Below the pieces are notes generated by a model. It had not been told where the DNA came from and did not search any database. It saw only the letters and a program-made list of their open reading frames with translations. From positions 42,446 through 106,445 of the forward strand of contig JAHEKF010000003.1 of the NCBI GenBank assembly GCA_024638465.1: DNA of 64,000 nt. Reading direction: 5' to 3'. How positions within the stretch are numbered: position 1 is the first letter of the stretch; every line of letters begins with the position of its first letter. The DNA comes from Rhodospirillaceae bacterium. Its GTDB lineage: Bacteria; Pseudomonadota; Gammaproteobacteria; Steroidobacterales; Rariloculaceae. Shown piece after piece: positions 1 to 8,704 of this stretch. A program made the position numbers and the translations under genes.

Positions 1-33
1 CGACGCAGAAAAGCCTGAATTCAACTTGCGATA

Positions 34-1227
34 TTGCTTGCACTACCCATCGTGGAGACCAGCTTGGACTCACTCGACGCTCTAGATCTACTGGATATCG
101 ACTCGGAATTGACGGCGGAAGAGCGAATGACTCAAGCCACTGCTCGCCGTTTCGTCGAAGCTTCCGTCGTTCCCGTTATTCGCCAGTGTTTCGAAGAGCA
201 CCGTTTTCCGAAGGAGCTCATTCCCGAGATTGCAGCGCTGGGAATGCTCGGCAGCACTATCCAGGGATACGGCTGTGCCGGGCTAAATAATGTCTGTGCC
301 GGCCTGATCTATCAGGAGCTCGAACGAGGCGATAGCGGGCTACGAAGTTTCGTTTCCGTCCAAAGCGCTCTCGTGATGCATCCGATCCTTGCATTCGGAT
401 CAGACGCGCAGCGGGAACGCTGGTTGCCAGAACTTGCGCGCGGCGAGGCGATAGGCTGCTTCGGACTGACTGAGCCCCATGGTGGCTCTGACCCTGGCAA
501 CATGAAGACACACGCCAGAAAAGACGGCTCGGATTGGGTCGTGAATGGCTCGAAAATCTGGATCACCAATGGAACCTTCGCTGATGTTGTGGTGGTGTGG
601 GCCAGAACCGAAGAGGGCATCCGTGCGCTTCTGGTCGAGAGTGACATGCCGGGGTTCAGCTCCACCGAGATTGACAACAAATTTTCTTTGCGAGCATCCA
701 GTACTGCCGCGCTGTTTTTCGACGACGTTCGCGTGCCAGAGGCAAACGCCCTGCCCTCGGCAACAGGCCTCGGCGCCGCATTGGCATGCCTGACCGAAGC
801 GCGCCTGGGCATCAGCTGGGGAGCGATCGGCGCAGCCCAGGATTGCCTCCGGGAAGCTTTGTCGTTCACCGAGACTCGAGAACTCTTCGGAAAAAAGCTG
901 AATAGTACACAGTCGGTACAACAGCGACTTGCCGACATGGCGCGAAGAATTGCGACCGGCCAACTGCTGGCCCTGCATCTCAGCCGACGCAGGGACGCCG
1001 GCAAACTCCACCCCACTCAGGTCTCCATCGGTAAATGGAATAACGTGCGAACGGCTCTCGATATTGCCCGTGACTGCCGCGACCTTCTCGGCGCCAGCGG
1101 TATCAGCGCGGAGCACGTCGCGATTCGGCACATGCTGAACATGGAAAGCCTGGTGACGTATGAAGGCACGGAAACCGTACATCAGCTCGTTGTCGGTAAG
1201 GAACTCACGGGCATCAATGCGTTCTAA
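34..1227 (+). CDS. glutaryl-CoA dehydrogenase-like acyl-CoA dehydrogenase
   Basis: Flavin-dependent acyl-CoA dehydrogenase, closest by eye to glutaryl-CoA dehydrogenase, which oxidatively decarboxylates glutaryl-CoA to crotonyl-CoA in lysine, tryptophan and aromatic catabolism. Seen: the LTAEERM entry, the substrate/flavin segment CFGLTEPHGGSDPG, the WITNG strand, and the C-terminal YEGTETVHQL segment whose Glu377 fits the catalytic base, ending in GINAF as in known GcdH proteins. The length (397 aa) is normal. The start is unsure: TTG 34 is the most upstream, GTG 52 gives an N-terminus closer to homologues, and neither has a good Shine-Dalgarno; an in-frame TGA at 16-18 bounds it. No partner CoA-transferase or ETF gene is adjacent, so the substrate is inferred. 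Confidence 0.85.
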   Translation: MLALPIVETSLDSLDALDLLDIDSELTAEERMTQATARRFVEASVVPVIRQCFEEHRFPKELIPEIAALGMLGSTIQGYGCAGLNNVCAGLIYQELERGDSGLRSFVSVQSALVMHPILAFGSDAQRERWLPELARGEAIGCFGLTEPHGGSDPGNMKTHARKDGSDWVVNGSKIWITNGTFADVVVVWARTEEGIRALLVESDMPGFSSTEIDNKFSLRASSTAALFFDDVRVPEANALPSATGLGAALACLTEARLGISWGAIGAAQDCLREALSFTETRELFGKKLNSTQSVQQRLADMARRIATGQLLALHLSRRRDAGKLHPTQVSIGKWNNVRTALDIARDCRDLLGASGISAEHVAIRHMLNMESLVTYEGTETVHQLVVGKELTGINAF

Positions 1228-1362
1228 ATAATGAGGCGCAGCACACCTGGGCGCCGGGCGACGAGTTCGGCAGTAGCGATCTTGCGGAACGCGTCACAGC
1301 AGGCTCGCGCCATCAGATCGATAATTTGCGCGAGCCATAGACTCATCAACAGGGACGATTAG

Positions 1363-1566
1363 ATGACCAGGATACGGCGGATATGTCTTTCGGTGGGTGA
1401 ACGGAAAGAGTGGATCAGTTTGGTTTCGGGATCCGCTCCGAATACGCACCGGGTCATCCCGACAGACGGAGAGGAGTTCGAGTTTTCGCCGAATGACGAG
1501 GAACCGCTCGAGGCGCAGATCGCCAGACTGATGGAAAATCGTGACGCAGGGACTGCTGGTCAATAG
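1363..1566 (+). CDS. small hypothetical protein (doubtful)
   Basis: A 67-codon frame that is the only plausible gene in the 330-base gap after the acyl-CoA dehydrogenase. An AGGGA stretch lies about 8 bases before its ATG, and the second half of the product is acidic. It overlaps the convergent FG-GAP gene by a few bases at the stop codon. No family is recognised, and an overlapping minus-strand frame of 89 codons looks less protein-like. It may be a chance ORF. Confidence 0.25.
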   Translation: MTRIRRICLSVGERKEWISLVSGSAPNTHRVIPTDGEEFEFSPNDEEPLEAQIARLMENRDAGTAGQ

Positions 1567-3395
1567 ACAAAAATAGCGCCCGAGTCTCGTGCATCGTCGT
1601 TGTAGCGATCGCCTCCGACTCCGGTCGCAGCGCTGTCTTCAAATCGCGCCCCGACGATCATCGTCGATCCATCCTCGTCGAACGCTACGACTGAAGCGAA
1701 TTCGTCATATACACCGGCATTCGGTGCCTTTACGTAGGCTTCTTCGGTCCAAACGCCTTGCGGATCTCGCGAATAAAGCCAGAGCGCTCCGTATTCCGAA
1801 CCACCCGCTTCATCATCGCCACGATCTCCGTTCAAACCGGATGACGGGCTGTCTTCCAACGGCACGCCCACAGCTAACAGCTCACCATTTCCGTTTAAAG
1901 CAACCCGCGTCCCGAACTGGTCGAATTGTCCGAGATGCGATGGTTTGAGATAGGCCTGTTCGCGCCACTCGCCGTTTTCACGGTGGAATACATAGGCAGA
2001 GCCGTTGGAGTAATCGGTTCGCGGATCGAAACCGACACGGTGACCAACTTCTGCATTGGCACCGGTCGAGGTGTTGTTCTCATCCGGCGCGCCGACCGCC
2101 AGGGTGTTGCCATCACCGCTCAACGAAACGACCGCGCCAAACGCATCAGCGCCCTGCGTATTTTCACCTTTGACGTAAGCCTCCTGTTGCCAGGAACTTC
2201 CGGTTCTCGTGAAGACGTAGGCGGCACCCGAGCCACGCTCGGAGTTATCGCGTTGATCGCCATTGATTCCTGGCGGACCGTCCTCATCCAGAGCACCCAC
2301 CGCGATTGTGTTTCCGTCGTAACTGATCGCGACCGAAGTACCGAACAGGTCGTTCTCCTCCGGATACATGGCTTTGACGTAAGCCTGCTGAGACCAAACG
2401 CCGCCATCGCGCGCGAAGACGTATGCCGCGCCCGCACCGCCGGCATCGTTGCTCGCTTCGTCGAAGTTGATTCCCGACGACGCACTGTCCTCGCCCTGTG
2501 CGGTCGCAACAAGCGTATCGCCGTCGTAACTGAGCGCAACCTGATAGCCGAATACATCGCCCGCTTCCGCGTTCGATGCTTTGAGATACGCCTGCTGGGA
2601 CCAGTTACCCCCGTCCCGGGCGAAGACGTAAACCGCACCCGCGCCAAGCGCGGAGTTATCGGATTGATCGCCGTCGATACCGGTTGCGCTGCTCGCTTCG
2701 AGATTGGCGCCCACCGCCAGCGTATTACCGTCACCGCTTAGCGATACCGAATATCCGAATTGGTCACTCGACTCCGCATTGGATGCCTTGACGTAGGCCT
2801 GCTGAGACCAGCCATCGTCATCGAGCACGAAGACATAGACGGCCCCGGCGTCGAGTGCCGAGTTGTCGGTCTCGTCGCCGTTTATACCGGTTGCCGCGCT
2901 ATCCTCGAAGATGGCGCTAACCGCCATCGTGTCGCCGTCGGCGCTTATCGACGCCGATAATCCATAGATTACGCTGCCGCCACCAAATTGATCGTCGACC
3001 CCCGTATTGGAGGCTTTAACGTAGCCGATCGTTTCGGACATTCCATCCAGCGGAGAGACTTCTTCGGATCGCGTGCAACCACTCGCGTTGCAAGCTTCCA
3101 GCGCATAGCGAGCCGTATCCCAGGGATACAGATGAACGGCGACTGGAACCGATGTTCGCGTCGTCTCGGCCGAAAGATCGGTACCAACCTGGGAGAACGC
3201 GGTAACGCCGTCCAGATCAGCAAGCAAGCGATAGCGTTCCGCGTCCGCGACCGGAGACCAGTTGAACTCGAGTGTCTTCAGACCATAACCGAGCGTCAGC
3301 GTCGGCGCAGGTGGCGGCGACGAACACGCGGAAAGGGCCGCCGCTGCTACAACGAAAAACCCGACGCTTCTCAACCAAGCGTAATTAGACATCAT
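1560..3395 (-). CDS. FG-GAP repeat lipoprotein, seven-bladed propeller
   Basis: Exported lipoprotein: a hydrophobic leader ends in the lipobox LSAC (Cys24), followed by a Ser/Pro-rich linker and a fibronectin-like segment (about residues 32-110). The rest is seven consecutive repeats of roughly 70 residues. Each begins with a W-x-x-x-A-Y-V/L-K strand, contains a D-x-FG and a SGDGNTLAVGA-like segment, and carries an Asp/Asn-rich loop of the GINGD type before GAVYVF. This is the FG-GAP/integrin-alpha propeller pattern, and seven copies would close a propeller. The Asp-rich loops resemble calcium sites. The protein probably sits on the outer membrane or cell surface; its ligand is unknown. It begins with two Met codons, so the start could be three bases later. 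Confidence 0.85.
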   Translation of the reverse strand: MMSNYAWLRSVGFFVVAAAALSACSSPPPAPTLTLGYGLKTLEFNWSPVADAERYRLLADLDGVTAFSQVGTDLSAETTRTSVPVAVHLYPWDTARYALEACNASGCTRSEEVSPLDGMSETIGYVKASNTGVDDQFGGGSVIYGLSASISADGDTMAVSAIFEDSAATGINGDETDNSALDAGAVYVFVLDDDGWSQQAYVKASNAESSDQFGYSVSLSGDGNTLAVGANLEASSATGIDGDQSDNSALGAGAVYVFARDGGNWSQQAYLKASNAEAGDVFGYQVALSYDGDTLVATAQGEDSASSGINFDEASNDAGGAGAAYVFARDGGVWSQQAYVKAMYPEENDLFGTSVAISYDGNTIAVGALDEDGPPGINGDQRDNSERGSGAAYVFTRTGSSWQQEAYVKGENTQGADAFGAVVSLSGDGNTLAVGAPDENNTSTGANAEVGHRVGFDPRTDYSNGSAYVFHRENGEWREQAYLKPSHLGQFDQFGTRVALNGNGELLAVGVPLEDSPSSGLNGDRGDDEAGGSEYGALWLYSRDPQGVWTEEAYVKAPNAGVYDEFASVVAFDEDGSTMIVGARFEDSAATGVGGDRYNDDARDSGAIFVY

Positions 3396-3427
3396 GGCGA
3401 TTTTTTCTATTGGCTGTACGGGCGCCG

Positions 3428-3826
3428 CTAGCGCCCACGGTAGAGTTCTTCGCCGGACTCGAGATCGACCAGAACCGAGCCCTCCGACAGCGTCATCTGC
3501 GGTGAACCGTTCTTCAGAGCGCGCCCGGTCATTTCAATGCGGTCGCCCGGCTGAAATGTGGTCTCGTCCCATCCGAAGCGTGTACCGAGACTGGTCGGAT
3601 TTCCGAGCTCGCCGCGCCAGCGAACGATGTTCCCGGTCTCGTCTTCGACATCCAGGATCAGGACGGAATGCGGATTGATCAACCGCCACTGCGCGACAAC
3701 GCCAGCGACAGTAGTGACGTGGTCGTTATACCGACCGGCATCGCCATGATGGGATCGCACCGGTCCGGCAAACAGCAATACGGTTGCGCCAATCGTCAAC
3801 CACGCGGCGTGGGTTTTATGCGGCAT
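3428..3826 (-). CDS. DUF6152 family exported protein
   Basis: A 132-residue protein with a signal peptide ending near VRSHHGD. The histidine pair just after cleavage, the INPHSVLILDV strand, the WRGELGNP turn and the QPGDRIEMTGRALKNG segment are the marks of DUF6152, a small periplasmic beta-barrel-like family of unknown function common in marine Gammaproteobacteria and Acidobacteria. A second member lies at 8705-9103, so the pair brackets the esterase/NHL genes. A minus-strand TATAAT at 3941-3946 could serve as its -10 with a leader of about 110 bases, although the -35 is poor. Confidence 0.8.
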   Translation of the reverse strand: MPHKTHAAWLTIGATVLLFAGPVRSHHGDAGRYNDHVTTVAGVVAQWRLINPHSVLILDVEDETGNIVRWRGELGNPTSLGTRFGWDETTFQPGDRIEMTGRALKNGSPQMTLSEGSVLVDLESGEELYRGR

Positions 3827-4032
3827 TGAACCTGCCCTCCTTCACTCTCACTACAGCGCGACAAAATCGCGGCAGTTCGTAAGTTCTTCCTGCTCCGGCG
3901 GTGCAGAAACCGCAGCGGAGGCCATCAATCAATACACAAAATTATACCGTAGTCGCTTCTCTGGCGACGTAGGAACTTATACATACTGAGTCACCGGAAT
4001 CCATCGTGGAGAACGAATAACGACGTATTTCG

Positions 4033-5178
4033 TTACAAAATATTCATGCCCAGCCAGCTATGAATGTATTCCGCAATCTCCTTGCTGTTGAGCTCGAGCA
4101 TCATCATATGACCGTTGCCCGGCAAACCGACGTCTTCCATCAGCACGTATTCCGTGTCGACACCCGCCTGATTGAGCCAGTTCGCGAGACAATGATCGAA
4201 GATGCGGTGATAGCCTCCTTCGCCGTTCATGAACAGTACGGGTATATCGGTGAGGTTGACAAGCTGGCGAGCCGGCTCCTGCTGTTGATAACACGGAACG
4301 AGACCGGGTCCTTCGGCTTGCGCCTGCAGTTCGACCATGAGTTCCGACGGGTCGCTAACCGGAGGATCGTAAGTAATTGGCGTATTCCCTACGCCCCAGG
4401 AAAGGCCACCACCGTCGCGATAGGTCACGTTCGTCGTGTCGACGCCGCGAATAGGCGGTGCCGCAGGCTCCAGGGTCACAATAACTTCGACGAGATCCGG
4501 ACGCAGGTCCGCGATATTCCAGCCGAACCAGCCGCCCTGCGAATGTGTCAGCAGAATCACCGGCGTGCCAATCATGTCCAGCAGTTCGACATTCGCGTCG
4601 ATCGTGAGCTGCGCCTGGCGCCCACCTATATATTGGACCTGGGTTTTCATGAACGCGTCCATTACGGGATCACCCATTCGACCACTTCCAGGCCACTGCG
4701 TGTGCTTTGCGGCCTGCGGGAAATCTGCGGTCGCTGCGGAGGCCGTGAATATCTGCTCGATACCGGGCGCGTTGCGAATATTCAAATTTCCGTCAACGCC
4801 CGGAACGTACTGGGAGCGACCGCGCGCAGGAAAGTCCTGCATATACACGACGTAGCCCATATCGACGAAGTTGTAAGCCCAACCTGGCCTTCCATCGGGC
4901 GTCTGCAGCCAGTCGACACCGGTCTGCCCCGCGCCGTGCAAAAGCACGATTGGATACGGATGCAGAATTTCTCGCGGCACGAGAACCTCAACGTACATCG
5001 CACCACCCATCGTCTCTTCGCCGGGCTCGCCGACGTATTCGCCGCCCACGTAGAAATAGCCGTGCCTCGCGACGTTGTCGAGCGCTACCGTCGGAATCGA
5101 ATCCGGCGGCGCCTGCGCAAAAGCACCGGCTCCGACACAAAGCAGCAGCGACGTAAGCAAAATCTCTCTAGCGTTCAT
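4033..5178 (-). CDS. secreted alpha/beta hydrolase, esterase 713-like
   Basis: Exported serine hydrolase of 381 residues. The start is set at ATG 5178, preceded by GGAGAG 7 bases upstream; it gives a clean signal peptide ending in GAGAFA, whereas the frame extends 13 codons further without sense. Seen: the oxyanion segment LLHGAGQTGVDWL, PARGRS, the nucleophile elbow LLTHSQGG (Ser of HSQGG), an acidic residue in VTLEPAAPP, and the late GNGHMMMLE His. This is the layout of Alcaligenes esterase 713. It is a paralogue of the lipoprotein hydrolase at 6533-7813, with an NHL protein between the two. The substrate is unknown. Confidence 0.85.
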   Translation of the reverse strand: MNAREILLTSLLLCVGAGAFAQAPPDSIPTVALDNVARHGYFYVGGEYVGEPGEETMGGAMYVEVLVPREILHPYPIVLLHGAGQTGVDWLQTPDGRPGWAYNFVDMGYVVYMQDFPARGRSQYVPGVDGNLNIRNAPGIEQIFTASAATADFPQAAKHTQWPGSGRMGDPVMDAFMKTQVQYIGGRQAQLTIDANVELLDMIGTPVILLTHSQGGWFGWNIADLRPDLVEVIVTLEPAAPPIRGVDTTNVTYRDGGGLSWGVGNTPITYDPPVSDPSELMVELQAQAEGPGLVPCYQQQEPARQLVNLTDIPVLFMNGEGGYHRIFDHCLANWLNQAGVDTEYVLMEDVGLPGNGHMMMLELNSKEIAEYIHSWLGMNIL

Positions 5179-5233
5179 AGGATCTCTCCGTACGCAACGA
5201 TCAGATCGTGTATCCAATTTTCAGAAGCGGAAA

Positions 5234-6499
5234 CTATTCCCACGCGGCGTAGACCGGTTTGCCGATCAGGGTTTCGGGTCGCGCTCCCCGGCGCGGCGTG
5301 TATTTCTGCACACGCCCGTTTCCGACTTCAGCGATGTAGAAGTTGCCTTCCTGGTCGACGCTCAACCCGTGCACACCCCATTGAGCGCCCGGAAAATCGC
5401 CAAAGACGCCCCAGGAATACAGGAAGTTGCCATCGAGATCGTAGCCAAGAATCTTGCTGGTCGCCCGATCTGCCGCCCACAGAACCCGGTCCGCGCCAAT
5501 GTAGAACAGATGAATGTCCGTGGGCTCGGGGCCGAAGCTCCATTCGTCCAGAAACTCGCCATCTTCGGTAAAGACCTGGACGCGATTGTTAGCGCGATCG
5601 TTCACGAACACGCGGCGCGTCTCGACATCCACGGCAACGCCGTGAACATTGTTCATATAACCCGGCCGCGTCTCGTTCGGCGGATTGCCCGGCTGACCCC
5701 AGGTCATGAGGTAGTTACCATCGTGGTCGAACTTCACTACGCGGGTATTGGCATAGCCATCTGCAACGAACATCGCGTCGTCCAGAAACGCCATGAAAGT
5801 AGGCCGGTAAAAATGCTCAGGGTCGTTACCCGATTCATTCGGAATACCGATCGTCTGAACGAGTTCCGAGCCGTCATTAGTGAACTTGAAGATCGCATGC
5901 CGGAAGTCGTCAACGACCCAGACGTGCTTCTCCGGATCGTAGGGATTGATCGTCACATAATGCGGACGGCGGAACAGACTGTCCCATTGAGTCCATTCCT
6001 CGATGATCTCGCCGTCACTGTTCACGACAACCAGGCAGTGCTCCCATCTGTGATCGACGCCGTGAACGCCACGATCGGTATCGTCGCCATCCAATGCGCC
6101 GGGAAGGCTCGCGCGAGGTCCGACAGAGGCGTTGCGCCATGGTAGTTGCGCGACAGGAAACGACAACGCCGGTCCGGCCTCCGGATAAACCGTGGCCGGC
6201 GGCCGTTCGATGTTCGGCAATTCGCCGCGATGAAGAATAAATACGCGATCGGGACTCTCGGCAAACACACTTTGACCGGCGCCGTACGTCCAGGCTGAAT
6301 GACCGGGGAGATCCGCGAGATCCTGTGGCCAGTCCGCGTCTACGTTATACGGGCCAAACATGTCCTGTCCGCCTTTTTGCCCGGGAACGGCAGCGAACCC
6401 CGGGGTCCCGCTCTGAGCGAATGCGATATGGCTGCCACCGGCGAGTGCGACTGCAACTCCGGCCGCCGCCCCCAAAAGCCCTCTGAATCGGTTATTCAT
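5234..6499 (-). CDS. exported NHL-repeat beta-propeller protein
   Basis: A 421-residue exported protein. ATG 6499 is chosen because a GGAG lies about 10 bases upstream and the product begins with an Arg-rich signal peptide ending in IAFAQ. The body has repeated NHL-type units such as VHGVAVDVETRRVFVNDRAN, VFVADGYANTRVVKF and VHGLSVDQEGNFYIAEVG, forming a six-bladed-type propeller comparable with peptidyl-glycine alpha-amidating lyase folds. No enzyme motif is certain. It is sandwiched between two esterase-713 paralogues at gaps of 55 and 33 bases, so the three genes are probably co-transcribed and act in the same extracytoplasmic process. Confidence 0.85.
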   Translation of the reverse strand: MNNRFRGLLGAAAGVAVALAGGSHIAFAQSGTPGFAAVPGQKGGQDMFGPYNVDADWPQDLADLPGHSAWTYGAGQSVFAESPDRVFILHRGELPNIERPPATVYPEAGPALSFPVAQLPWRNASVGPRASLPGALDGDDTDRGVHGVDHRWEHCLVVVNSDGEIIEEWTQWDSLFRRPHYVTINPYDPEKHVWVVDDFRHAIFKFTNDGSELVQTIGIPNESGNDPEHFYRPTFMAFLDDAMFVADGYANTRVVKFDHDGNYLMTWGQPGNPPNETRPGYMNNVHGVAVDVETRRVFVNDRANNRVQVFTEDGEFLDEWSFGPEPTDIHLFYIGADRVLWAADRATSKILGYDLDGNFLYSWGVFGDFPGAQWGVHGLSVDQEGNFYIAEVGNGRVQKYTPRRGARPETLIGKPVYAAWE

Positions 6500-6532
6500 T
6501 CGTTGTTTCTCCGCTTTCTTATTCACGTTTCG

Positions 6533-7813
6533 TTATTCGATGTTGTCCTGAATCCATTCGTGGATATAGGCAACGATGTCGTCGCTGTTGAGCTCCAGCA
6601 TCATCATGTGACCGTTCCCACTGATACCCACGTCTTCCAGCCGAACAAAATCGGTTTCGACGCCGGCCTGATTGAGCCATTTTGGAATGCAGGCATCGAA
6701 TACACGGTGATAAGTGCCGTCGGCGGAAAGCGCGAGAACCCGCATATCGGCCATGTTGACCAGCTGGCGCGCAGGTTCTTCCTGCAGATAGCACGGGACT
6801 TCGCCGGGCTGGTCGCCCTCTTCCTCGAGATAGGTTACGAGTTCAGACGGATCGCCAACGGGCGGCTCATAGGTCAGGGGGTAGTTCACCGGCCCCCAGG
6901 CATTCGCCGGCCGCCCGGAATAGGCAACTTCAGCCGTATTGACGTTCCCGATCTGCGGACCGCCCGGCTCGACCGTGACGATTCCGCGAACGAGTTCGGG
7001 CCTGCCGTCCGCGACGCCCCAGCCGACACCGCCGCCCTGCGAGTGCGTTAACAGAATTACCGGCTGCCCTATCGTGTCGAGCAGTTCCATCGCCGCAAAG
7101 CGCGCCATCTCCGTACTGCGCCCTGCGAACTGAACCTGCGACCTGATGAAGTTATCGAAGATCGCGTCGCCGCGATGACCGCCACCCGGCCATTGCGTGT
7201 GGTTGTCCTTCAGCGGAAAATTTCCTTTCTCGCCGACGTTCGTCCAGATACGCTCGAGCTGCTCGGCTGTGCGGATTCCGAGATCGCCATGCTCGCCGCC
7301 CGGAATATAGGTCGAGCGACCTCGCGCCGGGTAGTCGACCATGTAGAGCGTGTAACCCTGCTCTACCAGGTAATACGCCCATCCCGCTCTGCCATCGGGC
7401 GTAACGAGCCAGTCGAAACCCGTCTGGCCGTTGCCATGGAACATGACCAGGGGATACGGCTGCGTCGCTTCACGCGGCTCCCAGACCTCGACGTACATAT
7501 GACCGCCCATGATCGGCGGCTCACCGACATAGTCGCCTCCGGCATAGAAGAATCCCTTGCTCGCGATATGTTCTGTCGAGAACGTCGGTATGGCATCGGG
7601 TGGGGACGCCGGAGAACTTTCGACGACTGTTGCTGTTGCCGGCGCAGGCGCAGGCGCAGGCGCGGGCATGGTCGTCGCCATCGCATCGCTAGCATTCGGA
7701 TCGGTTGCCGATGCCATGGGTTCGGATTCGCTATTACTGCCACAGCCGGCGAGTAGTGAAACGGCAACGATTGTCGTTACCGCAGAAATCGGGTGACACG
7801 TTTTCGGGATCAT
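6533..7813 (-). CDS. alpha/beta hydrolase lipoprotein, esterase 713-like
   Basis: Lipoprotein paralogue of the hydrolase at 4033-5178. The leader ends in the lipobox LLAGC (Cys24) and is followed by a Ser/Glu then Ala-Pro-rich tether (about residues 26-75). The catalytic domain shows MFHGNGQTGFDWL, PARGRST, LLTHSQGGG with the nucleophile Ser, VTVEPGGP and GNGHMMMLELNS with the late His. It is the first gene of a three-gene set (hydrolase, NHL, hydrolase). A 16-of-19 Fur-box match lies 19-37 bases before its ATG, suggesting iron control. A siderophore-esterase-like role would fit Fur control but is only inference. Confidence 0.87.
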   Translation of the reverse strand: MIPKTCHPISAVTTIVAVSLLAGCGSNSESEPMASATDPNASDAMATTMPAPAPAPAPATATVVESSPASPPDAIPTFSTEHIASKGFFYAGGDYVGEPPIMGGHMYVEVWEPREATQPYPLVMFHGNGQTGFDWLVTPDGRAGWAYYLVEQGYTLYMVDYPARGRSTYIPGGEHGDLGIRTAEQLERIWTNVGEKGNFPLKDNHTQWPGGGHRGDAIFDNFIRSQVQFAGRSTEMARFAAMELLDTIGQPVILLTHSQGGGVGWGVADGRPELVRGIVTVEPGGPQIGNVNTAEVAYSGRPANAWGPVNYPLTYEPPVGDPSELVTYLEEEGDQPGEVPCYLQEEPARQLVNMADMRVLALSADGTYHRVFDACIPKWLNQAGVETDFVRLEDVGISGNGHMMMLELNSDDIVAYIHEWIQDNIE

Positions 7814-7831
7814 GGCCTGTTACCCCCAATC

Positions 7832-7850
7832 CATAATGCTAATCATTGTC
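7832..7850 (-). promoter_or_regulatory. candidate Fur box
   Basis: The 19 bases match the classical Fur consensus GATAATGATAATCATTATC at 16 positions (mismatches at positions 1, 8 and 17). They sit 19-37 bases upstream of the ATG of the hydrolase lipoprotein, where a repressor would block initiation. No second Fur box was seen in the window. Confidence 0.6.
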
Positions 7851-7853
7851 ATT

Positions 7854-7875
7854 CCGGAAATTTTTTTATTTCCGG
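7854..7875. repeat. inverted repeat CCGGAAAT-T6-ATTTCCGG
   Basis: A perfect 8-base inverted repeat with a six-T loop, between the stop of the DFSGVW gene and the Fur box of the next leftward gene. There is no U-tract after the stem on the minus strand, so it is not a classical terminator. It may be an operator or a stabilising 3' hairpin. Confidence 0.4.
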
Positions 7876-7919
7876 CTCTAGTGTCCGAACGCGAGGAACC
7901 GCGCTTAATAAAGAATACG

Positions 7920-8675
7920 CTACTCTTCGGCGTCCGGTTCGTAATTCAGAATCGCATCTTCGAAAGCTTCGAAGTTGACGTTGTCCATACACGCGAACTC
8001 TTCGATATCCCAGTCGACGGGTCGATAACGCCGCTCGCCCGTCCAGGGCTCAGTAAACGCCACCGGATCCTCGATCGTAATGTCGATGCGGAGGTTGCCA
8101 TCCTCATCCAGCCTGATACGTTCAAGGACTCTGAGTTGCTCGCTGTGCGGTATTCCCTGACGATCGACCCAGGTCTTATCATTGAAATTGACCGTCTCGA
8201 CAACGAGCGTGTCGCCCTCCCAATGCCCCGTCGAGTCACCCATCCACATCGGCGCAAGATCCGTTCTGTGCTCGCGTCCATCCGTATAGATCTGACGAAC
8301 CGCGTGATCGTATTCGAACAGCATCAGCACTCTTTCCGGCGTCTGGATGATCTCCATCGGAAACGGATGCATGTAAATTCGCGGGGTTCCCGGCTTGAAG
8401 CACTCATACACGGGATCGTTGGTCTCCAGGACCGGAACGCTGCGGGGCCCGAAGGTCGGCTTCGATTGCTCGTAGCGCTGCATTGCCCAAGGTGTCATTG
8501 GCGGCAGATCCGGACGCAAGGCGGAATTCTGATACGACCGCGTATGCTCGAGCGGAAAATTGGTCCAGACTCCCGAGAAATCGGCGCCGTGATCACCGGA
8601 TTGCGCCAGCAGTGGCTGATTGACACAGAGAAGCGTCGCGAAAGCGGCAAACATTACGGGCCTGCGAAACGCCAT
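7920..8675 (-). CDS. exported DFSGVW-type protein of unknown function
   Basis: A 251-residue exported protein with a signal peptide ending at LLAQS, then the DFSGVW start that typifies a poorly described lipocalin-like secreted family often encoded beside DUF6152 genes. Further marks are YECFKPGTPRIYMHP, WMGDSTGHWEGDTLVVET and a strongly acidic tail. It lies 29 bases after the DUF6152 gene at 8705-9103 on the same strand, which supports a two-gene unit. The gene context repeats the DUF6152-plus-exported-protein pairing known in other genomes. The function is unknown. Confidence 0.75.
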   Translation of the reverse strand: MAFRRPVMFAAFATLLCVNQPLLAQSGDHGADFSGVWTNFPLEHTRSYQNSALRPDLPPMTPWAMQRYEQSKPTFGPRSVPVLETNDPVYECFKPGTPRIYMHPFPMEIIQTPERVLMLFEYDHAVRQIYTDGREHRTDLAPMWMGDSTGHWEGDTLVVETVNFNDKTWVDRQGIPHSEQLRVLERIRLDEDGNLRIDITIEDPVAFTEPWTGERRYRPVDWDIEEFACMDNVNFEAFEDAILNYEPDAEE

Positions 8676-8704
8676 CAGGAATTCATCCTCGCCACTCGAC
8701 AGCT

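Noticed and set aside
4060-5571. 503-codon plus-strand frame opposite the esterase and NHL genes
   Set aside because: It is antisense to two genes with clear motifs and its product has no signal, domain or natural composition; long antisense frames are expected at this GC content.
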